Shown here: positions 56,290 to 64,000 of the stretch, one piece after another | Layout of the letters: each line of letters begins with the position of its first letter | Position numbering within the stretch: position 1 is the stretch's first letter | Source: Panicum virgatum | Taxonomy: Eukaryota > Streptophyta > Magnoliopsida > Poales > Poaceae | DNA: 64,000 nucleotides | Reading direction: 5' to 3' | Assembly (NCBI RefSeq): GCF_016808335.1 | Contig: NC_053146.1 | Location: forward strand, 40,792,470 to 40,856,469 | Translations under genes and position numbers: made by a program | Notes under the pieces: generated by a model | What the model was told of the DNA's origin: nothing | Seen by the model: only the letters and a program-made list of their open reading frames with translations | The model's database searches: none

Positions 56290-59200
56290 GTGAAACGAAG
56301 GATAATCAATATGTTCTACTATTCCCTATATACCTCAGCTTGTTCGATTGAGCCGATACCGAGCCCTTATCTTTTCAGAAGATGTGCAACGAAGGATACC
56401 CTTTGCTTTTGGTTTATTTTCAGTCAACCAATAGTAGATACAGGAGAAGGTGGTATTAGAGAACAATTAGTTGATTTGCAATACCCTTAGCTTTTATTTA
56501 ACTTCGAGGGAAGACCTTACTTTCGTTCCAGCATTCGCTTAAGGATGAAAGGATAGGAATAGTCATATCGGTCGGGACTTCTGTTGGATAGCATACGTTC
56601 GCCATTGATTCCTTTTGAAAGGATAGGTGCCTTAATCTTCGTAAGTCGTAACAAACAAGCTTAGCTGTCTACCCTCTACCCTATGAAACAAGTCAACTTG
56701 AGGTTGCCCATCACTACTTAATCCGCTACCTCAAATCAACTCCAGCTCCTCATTCCATCATGAAAGCCTCAAAATGGGTACACAGCTAAACATGAGAGCA
56801 AGCAGACTCTTATACGTGTAACTAAGCCTTCAAAAAGGGGGTGCGCATGTAACATAGCCGTCATAGAGCAGGTTCGCTTGTAAATATGCCCAGACCAGCG
56901 CTTGTAAACTGGAAGGTAGTATCAACCAATATAAAATTACTGGAGTTATATTTGAACAGGTTGACGAGATAAAATAATTCAAATGAAGAGATAAGCAGAT
57001 GAGGAGATACGATGATTCAAAGGAGAAGTACATGATCCGCATGCAGGACGCAAACCAACCTGAGGCCTGAGCGAAAGGATCACGTCTCTGCTGTTTTGTT
57101 ACGAATAGATGTACAAGCAGCATGCAGCTTCAAATTCCCTGAGTCCAAGTAGCTCACGTTTCCATATCAGGACCCACACCTCATGGGAAGTTGATGTGGT
57201 TTACGACTGCCATCCTAAGCATGGTAATTAACTGATTATGTTCCCTGCAAGCCACGGAGATTCGGCAGTTAGCATGGGGAGCTAGGTAAGGAGCAATCCA
57301 CGTCAGGGTCTACATATAGCTAAGCCAAAAGACTTATCAGGCGAGCGTACGGAAGAACAACAGAGAGAGCCTTTCTTCCCATCTACTGTGCTCACATGCA
57401 TATTAGTTCAATCTCTCACCAAGGTCTGCTTTCTTCACCCGTGCCTATTTCTCTTTGTTTTGTCATTTTGAATCGGGACAGATCCTTCCTTCTGGTTGAA
57501 ATGAATGAATTACCACGCTTTCCCCCGGCTAATCTCTTTTCTTTGAGCCGGTAGCTAAAAGAAATTAAAGTCCTTCCCAGCTCTTAAACACGATGGATTA
57601 GAAGAAGCATTGGTAATTTGGTATTGATCTTGATAAACTCGGTGTATCTATCCAAGCAATATTCACTTGGCCTTTCATAAAAGAGGTTTCTAGAGTTGCA
57701 AGTGCATAAGAAGAAGGATGAAAGTCCGTCACATGGTGCAAGAAAAGCTTATGCTGGTGCGAGAACAGACCATTCTCTACGAAAGAGACCTTGCTGCATC
57801 CGGGGATGGGGTATATTCCTTTTAAGCTATACTCCACCCCTATCTCTGCTTCTTCTATATCTAATGATACCTTAGCCGGAGACGAAAACGACTACGAGGA
57901 AGAAAACGAATGAGGGCAGATTTCCTTTTGCCGGTGGTGGCTACCTCGACTCCAATAACAAAGAAGAACTATCTCCCGTACTGCCAATCTAGACTAGACG
58001 AAGAAGTTTCGATAGCCAGCCCAATCAGAGTTCATCATGGGTAGTACTATCTTCCTGTGCCATCTTCCTAAACCTATCTTCCTGAGCGGGATTTCTCCTA
58101 GCCTTCATTGCATTGACTGAAGTGGCTTACGCTCTTGCGACTGTTCGCTTACGATCTGATCCTTCTTTCTGGATTTCTTCTATCACGGATGGTATGAGTT
58201 CGTAGTCCTTTGCCTCTGCTTCGCTCCCAAGTGCTATTCCTTCAACCCTTGATTCCTATCCTAGTGACGGGAAAAAACCTATCATTCATATCCGGAAGTG
58301 AGCAGACGGACTAAACTGTTCCTCGAAAGCAAGGCTGGTTGACAGCTTTGCAAACTCGTGTTCTTCCCAATTCCTGGAAGCCTTCTTGTTCCGATCCTAT
58401 TTCCGCGAATAACAAGGATTTCTCTAGAATTTCATTCGGGACCCATCTTTTTCTTTACTAAAGCAAAGATGAGATTAGCTTTTCTTAGATCTTTCTCAAA
58501 GCCAAGATTCTATTCATATGCCAGCTTACAGGCCGACAAAAGTTCTCAATGATCATTCTCTTTTTTATTTTCTTAGAAAAGAAAAATCAATACTTATGAA
58601 AGTTGTCATTGACATTAATAAAAGTTTGGCCTTAGTAAAGTCATGCTCCAGCTTACACATCTCTTGCTTTGAAATACGTATCCCAACGATGACTTATTTG
58701 AATACGAAGTCCCAGGAGTTAGGAGATATCCATCCAATGGCACTGGTATCCTACCTTTTCTATTGTCATTAGAAAGAAGCTAGCCCGCTTCACAATTCCT
58801 TCTTTTTGCCTGTGCTTTCGGTAGCTTGGTATTCTACCACCACCAGTTGGGCCATTTCTCATAGATAGACTTCGATGTTAGGAAGCTGTCTACTCTGTTT
58901 TATCCTTCGATCTACCATAGATAGGCAGGGCCTGGACATTCCATTCGTGTCTTACTTGGAGTAAGTATCGATTGTAGGCGAAATAGGGCGAGTGAAGGAT
59001 GCCAAAGGAATTTCCTCTTGGGTAAGCCAGCAGATAAGGTGCATCGGCGTGGGTCATAAAGCGCGAGTGTGTCGCAACTCTCGAGTCAAAGGGGAAGCAC
59101 AGAAGGTTGCAATGCCCCCCCCCCCCCCCCCCATGGATTCAGATAAGGGCGGAGAGATAATGTTTGTGTTCAGTCGGGGACTGTGAAAAGCCAGCAGGTC

Positions 59201-59755
59201 TGGGACCGGTAATTACTTGCATGTGATCTTGGTACCACAGTTTCATGCAACTTGCCACCTGGTACAGATGATAATATGCTTGCAGAGAATTTTGGTACCA
59301 TAGGGCTGCTGACACGGTAAGTCAAGTAGGCAAGGGAGATTTTGGCAGGTAAGCTTATATTAGTTCCGAGCACGAGATAGAAAGAAAAGATAAGCCGCGG
59401 GTTCGAAAGAGAAAAGTGAAAGACAAATAAAGAACATTGAATTGCTGAAGTCTCTTCCATAGATAGCCGGCCCTTCAATACTCATCACTCTTTACCTATC
59501 AGTGCCTACAAAACGACTTTCTTTTGCTTGGTGTCCCAGCCACACCAGATTATTTGACTTCTCTTTAGTGCTACGCCCTCACTCAATGTGAGAATACTTG
59601 CCGAGACTAGATTCTGGCGACATATCAAATCAAAGACATCATCATGCCATGGGTCCTTTCTTTGCAAAACTTGCTTGAAATAAAGCATTCCATACTTACC
59701 TCTTGCTTCGCTAGTACTTTAGAAAGTAGTTTAGTTAGCATGCCGCTATTTTGCT
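56290..59755. other. Probable mitochondrial DNA insertion (NUMT), about 3.4 kb
   Basis: Composition changes sharply here. G+C is moderate and even, there are no MITE-like ends, and there are many short purine/pyrimidine phrases such as 'gaaagaagctagcccgcttc' typical of plant mitochondrial intergenic DNA. Frames at 58358-58552, 58518-58772 and 59170-59478 (-) look like mitochondrial orf fragments but match no gene I can name. The frame at 56290-56490 holds TGEGGIREQL, faintly like plastid rpoC1, which could mean plastid DNA carried within the mitochondrial piece. Both boundaries are approximate. Identification rests on overall character, not on a named mitochondrial gene. Confidence 0.5.
59115..59132 (+). 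repeat. Homopolymer of 18 C
   Basis: An uninterrupted C run inside the organelle-like segment. Its length in an assembly is uncertain. Confidence 0.9.
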
Positions 59756-60589
59756 TTTTTACTGCCGTGCCGCTACCAAGGTTCACCAAACCGTCGGTAA
59801 CCGGTCCGGTTTGACCGGTTACCGGTCAAACCGGTCCGGCCCGGTTCCGGTTTGGTCCAGTATGAAACCGGTCCAAATTCAAAATTTAAATTTGAATTCA
59901 AAAAATGAAAAATTCTCAAAAAATTCCTAAAAATACTTCAAGGTGCGACGAATCTAATAGTGTCAAATTTTCTCAAAAATTCATTCATTTAGTATGGTTT
60001 GCGGAATTTATAAGTTAAATAAAAAAAGAAAAAGAAAAAAAAACGGCGGCCCATTAAGGCCCATCGCGCGGCAATGTGCATTTAACCTCGCGTCTGAGAA
60101 GCAGAACCCTCAGTCGCGCCTCCGTCATCCGCTCCCCCCTCATTGACTCCTGTCCGCCGGCAGAAATCGCCGTCCGCCACCCGTCACCGGCTAGCCGCGC
60201 GCGGAGCTCGGCTAACCGGTCCCCCCACCGGTAAGCCGGACCGGTAGCAGATCTACCGGTCCCGTCCAGTTAGCCGCCCGGGGAGGCCGGTTTACCGGAC
60301 TGGAGAGGCGGAAAACCGCCAACTAGCGGCGGTAAGCCGCGGTCAGGTAAGGTTTGTTTTCCCTAGGATTTAGGTGTATTTAGATGTTTTGTTTTAGGAT
60401 TTAGGTGTATGACTTAGGTATATTTAGAATTTAGGGAAGATTTATTTGTATTACATGATTTTTTGCACTATGTAGTAGGTTTTAGCTAGATTTGATTTAG
60501 GTGTAATAGATGATTTTTGACACTATGACTTAGGTAGGAGTAAGAATATTAGATGATATATTTTTGTTGTGCATGTATGCAGATAGACA

Positions 60590-63183
60590 ATGGCAAGCAG
60601 AAATGTTGTATGGGAACACGGTGAAAATCTTTATCCCGGATGACGATGTAACTATTGTCGTACACAGAAAGGAGGAGGTGGTGCGACTAGATTGAAACAA
60701 CATTTGGCTGGGCGCGGGGCAGAGGTGGTCCATTGTAGGAATGTGCCACCTGATGTGCGGGACTTCTTTCAGCGTGAGTTGGATAGGGCAAAGAAGGCAA
60801 CTGCTGACCGGGCCCGAGAGAGGTTGAGACGGGAGAAGGCTGCAGCGGAGGGAAACTATCCCGGTGATGAAGAAGATGAGGAGGCTCAGGTGCAGCGTGC
60901 CATGGATCTATCGAGAGCGGAAGCAGAGTTCCGATGGGGGGTGGAACAGAGAGGAGGTGCATATGAGCGTGGAGGGGGTAGTGGTTCGACGAGGGGGAAT
61001 GTTATGCAGAGGATGTTTCGAAGGTCCAATTCGCAGAGGGAGAGTCCTGTGGTGGAGGACTATAACTTGGCAGCTGGTGGGAGAAGAGGAATGACACAAC
61101 CAAGGATTGATACAGGCTCCTGGACGCAGAAGGGTAAGAACGCAGAGGAAGCTATTGGTAAAGCTTGGTCAAAGTTTTTCCATATTGCAGGAGTACCTGG
61201 AAGACAGGCTGACAGTCCATACTTTATTAGCGCAGTCAGGGAGACACAGAAGTGGGGTAAGTTTTCTTTCATTGCAATGATATCTATGAGCTTACATTCT
61301 TGTATCTCATGATTTTCATATGGTTGCAGGTGAAGATATCGCATCACCCACTGGACGGGATATTGATGGCAAGTGCCTTGATCAGAATGAGCAAGACTTG
61401 AAGACGAGGTATGTAAAGTTTTAGAAAGACTGGCCCTTATTTGGCATCACGTTGATGTGTGATTCATGGACTGGTCCGACGAGGATGAGTGTCATCAACC
61501 TTTTGATATTTTGCAATGGGGTCATATGGTTACATAAGTCTATTGATGCGACTGGAAGAACTCAAGATGCTGCATATTTGTTCAAGGTAGTCCCTAAACA
61601 TGTTCCATTCACATTGTGTATGTTTTGTCATGTTACTAAACAATCTGTCTTCCATTGCAGGAGATTCGAAAGGTGGTGGAAGAGATTGGACCGGAGAATG
61701 TCGTGCATGTAGTCACCGACAACGGCTCGAACTACAAAAAAGCATGCAAGGAACTACTAAGTGACGTGTATGACCACATAGCTTGGACACCCACCGTCAA
61801 TTTGATGTTGAAGGATATAGCTCGAAGGCCTGAACATGGTGTTATCATCAAGCAGTGCAAGCGAATTTCAAATTGGTTACACAATCATGGTTAGTTGAAT
61901 ACAATGATGAGGAACACAATCGGTGGTGAGTTGGTCAAGTGGAATGCCACTCGATTTGGAACCAACTACATGTTCCTAGAGAACATCTATCGGAAACGTG
62001 ATCGTTTCATGCAGTGGATGGCATCTACTGAGTTCCAACACAGCAAATGGGCGAATACCGAAGATGGTAGATATACTCATGCAAGTTTTTCAAGTATGGA
62101 GTGGTGGGATGCAATGAAATATATCATCGACACGGTTCAACCAATATACAAGTTCCTTCGCTTCGCTGATCAGGACAAGAAGCCGAACATGTGCGAAGTC
62201 GTGATGGCCTACCAAACTATAAAACAGGAGTTGCAGTCTTTCTTTGGAACAAATGTTTCCACACTGAAAGAGTATATTGAGGTGGTGGACGAGAGGTTGG
62301 GTGACGTGTTCATAGGCACGTATGTGGGTCTAGGTAAGCACACACGAGTCGTCTATTTTTAAACTCTATTGACATAATGCTTATTTGAAGTGATTTATAT
62401 TTTGCAGCTGCTGTCCTAAATCCAAGGTATGCATATATGATGGATCCAACTCAACAAATATTTCGTGGACTCAAGGATACATTTTAGCGCATGACGGATC
62501 TCCAGAGCGTTGTCCAGGCATTGCAGGAGTTTGACGTGTTTCGGCAGAAAGTTGGCGAGTATAGCAGTGAAATGGCAATGCGGATGGCGATGGACCCAAA
62601 GTAATCCCCATGTAAGAGTTATTCCGTATGAAATTGTTGTTTTCTCTATTCGAATATATTGCTTACATACTCGGTTGCACATGCAGCGTCCTGGTGGATG
62701 ATGTTCGGATCAAGTACTCCAAAACTGCAGTACCTTGCCATGAGGCTTGTTTCACAATGTTTTTCGTCCAGTGGATGCGAGCGGAACTGGAGTACTTTTG
62801 CCTTGCTGCATACAAAGGTTCGCAATCGGTTGTCGCACAAGAAACTTAATAAGCTTGTCTATGTCAACTACAACCTTCGTCTCCGACTTGAGGAGGTCTC
62901 CGGCCCACTGATGCGTGAAGAAGGTGATTTCATTGACCAGCTAGCCTATCTTTCTTTCTATGATGAGAATAATCCGGTGCGGGAATGGATGGAATATGGT
63001 AGATCTAACCGGGCTCCAGTTCTGGACGAGGATGATGATGACGGCGACATCCCTGTCCCGTCCCATATTGTCAGAGATCAAATAAACGTGTCAGATCTAC
63101 GTGAGGCTACGTGGAATGATTCCATCAGCGATTGGGCACGTCAAAATATAGGTGACACTCACCTAGGGAAGAGAAAGTTGTAG
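60590..63183 (+). pseudogene. hAT transposase remnant: BED finger, DUF659-like core, hAT dimerisation domain
   Basis: ATG at 60590 opens a BED-type zinc finger (CNYC, then LKQHLAGRG...H). The catalytic core follows with LMCDSWTGPT (about 61450) and VTDNGSNYKKA (about 61710), as in DUF659 hAT proteins. The C-terminal dimerisation domain holds WWMMFG, NWSTFALLHTKVRNRL and YVNYNLRL (about 62690-62880). In-frame stops lie at 60641 (within the finger), 61422, 61892, 62485, 62602 and 63181. After TP at about 61790 the frame passes straight to TVNLMLKD, so the CxxH motif expected there is missing. Intron positions (for example at about 61257-61330) are recognisable. It is inactive. Confidence 0.88.
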
Positions 63184-63990
63184 AAGGGGCCTAAGAAGGG
63201 TGACCCGAAGCGTCGAAAAGGCAAAGAAATAGCCAAACCAGTGAGCAGCGACACCGAGACTAATGAAGGCGAAGGTGAGCGTAGTCCTCCGTATCAGGAG
63301 TCCGAGGATAGTAGCTCGGCCGATGATGGTGATGATGGTGACGGTGCTGATCCTGATGCTGGAGGTGGTGGTAGTGGTGCTCATGCTGCTGCTGCTGGTA
63401 GTGGTGGTGCTCGTGGTGTTCGTTTCACAGGTATACATTGCACATATAAATAGACACATATTTCTGACTATGAGTATTGACTACTAATTATGAAATTTGG
63501 TTGATTGCAGGGGAGACTCAGTTCACACATGCTACTCAGGACACCGACCATGGAGTACCGTACTCGCAGAGGAGAACAGGTGGACCGACGGACTATGACA
63601 GTCCACATCACTCTTCTTCCTCCTACAGCGATTCCAGGCACTCTTTTCACTACTCCATTCCTGACATCACCACCGACGAGATGGGTGTACGAATGGGAAG
63701 ACCCCCATTTTTATACTATGTTAGTTCAGGAATGACAGACAACATCGGCGTGGACGGGCCAAACTTGGCAACACTACAAGGCTGAACTGCTTAGAGTGCG
63801 AGGTATCGCTTTGATGTCCACCGCCGAATACCAAACCGCGTCCCAAATGGGGGTCTTCCCATTCCTACATTGAACTTTCATTTCATGTGTATAGGTGTAT
63901 GACTTCGTATTTGTATGCACGCTTATTACTATTGTATTTGTATGCATGATTTTAAATTATTGCTTTGGTAAGGTCATTTACATTAAAATG
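63184..63990 (+). pseudogene. Acidic and Gly/Ser-rich tail region of the hAT element
   Basis: In frame with the transposase after TAG 63181, a Lys-rich stretch leads into Asp- and Gly-rich low-complexity codons (63300-63420). A probable intron (GT near 63431, AG near 63510) precedes Ser/His/Asp-rich codons to about 63785. No domain is present; such tails occur on plant hAT proteins. Confidence 0.5.
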
Positions 63991-64000
63991 TGCATAGTTA

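Larger units (their letters stand above)
59777..64000 (+). mobile_element. Decayed autonomous hAT element, cut by the window end
   Basis: It starts CAAGGTTCACCAAACCG, a hAT-like terminus, followed by a cluster of ACCGGT and GGTCAAACCGGT-type subterminal motifs to about 59870. The coding part runs from 60590. The 3' terminus and the 8-bp duplication (which would repeat GCCGCTAC at 59769-59776) are not in the window, so the right boundary is unknown. Confidence 0.72.

Noticed and set aside
56290..56490. Plastid rpoC1 fragment
   Set aside because: Only a short phrase (TGEGGIREQL) recalls rpoC1 and the rest of the frame does not. Kept only as a remark under the organelle-like block.

Overview
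This is a transposon-rich stretch of a grass nuclear genome. The evidence is plant-type GT-AG introns, Stowaway and Tourist MITEs with typical grass termini, a Sirevirus-type Ty1/copia element, CACTA elements with subterminal repeats, and GC-rich host exons of the kind seen in Poaceae. A panicoid grass is a reasonable guess, but I cannot name the species.

Only two ordinary host genes look complete. One is a heavy-metal-associated isoprenylated plant protein (HIPP) at 5208-5859 on +, with two exons, a CxxC metal site and a C-terminal CaaX box. The other is an L-ascorbate oxidase at 32467-35770 on -, with two exons, 568 residues, all copper motifs and a signal peptide. The oxidase gene is crowded by insertions. 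A Sirevirus ends 196 bp beyond its stop codon, two MITEs sit in its intron, and a 912-bp hAT element lies 159 bp upstream of its start codon.

Layout: 1-5 kb holds degenerate repeats, a possible Helitron 3' end, a Stowaway MITE and the HIPP upstream region. 5.2-5.9 kb is HIPP. 6.6-12.3 kb holds Tourist-type MITEs and a 2.2-kb CACTA element (TSD AGA). 13.6-18.6 kb is a 5'-truncated L1-type LINE with an 11-bp TSD. 20.6-32.3 kb is an 11.7-kb Sirevirus with both LTRs (TSD GGATG) and decayed gag-pol. 32.5-37 kb is ascorbate oxidase and its promoter. 37.4-38.9 kb is a solo LTR. 40.0-47.4 kb is a Helitron with an intact PIF1-type helicase ORF, no visible HUH nuclease part, and a multi-exon RPA-like gene that can be read through. 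48-53.5 kb holds a hAT MITE, a Stowaway, a second solo LTR (TSD CTATT), a Tourist MITE and a 569-bp CACTA (TSD TGT). 54.6-56 kb is degenerate repeats. 56.3-59.75 kb resembles grass mitochondrial intergenic DNA (probable NUMT). From 59.78 kb to the window end lies a decayed autonomous hAT element (BED finger, DUF659-like core, hAT dimerisation domain).

Nearly every element boundary was fixed by a target-site duplication visible by eye. I see no convincing new defence or metabolic system. The most unusual items are the Helitron with a helicase but no HUH part beside a readable RPA-like gene, the dyad-symmetric arrays shared by two LTR families, the tandem duplication inside one Sirevirus LTR, and the insertions hemming in the oxidase gene. 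Splice sites, family names and dating are readings by eye; no alignment or database search was run.
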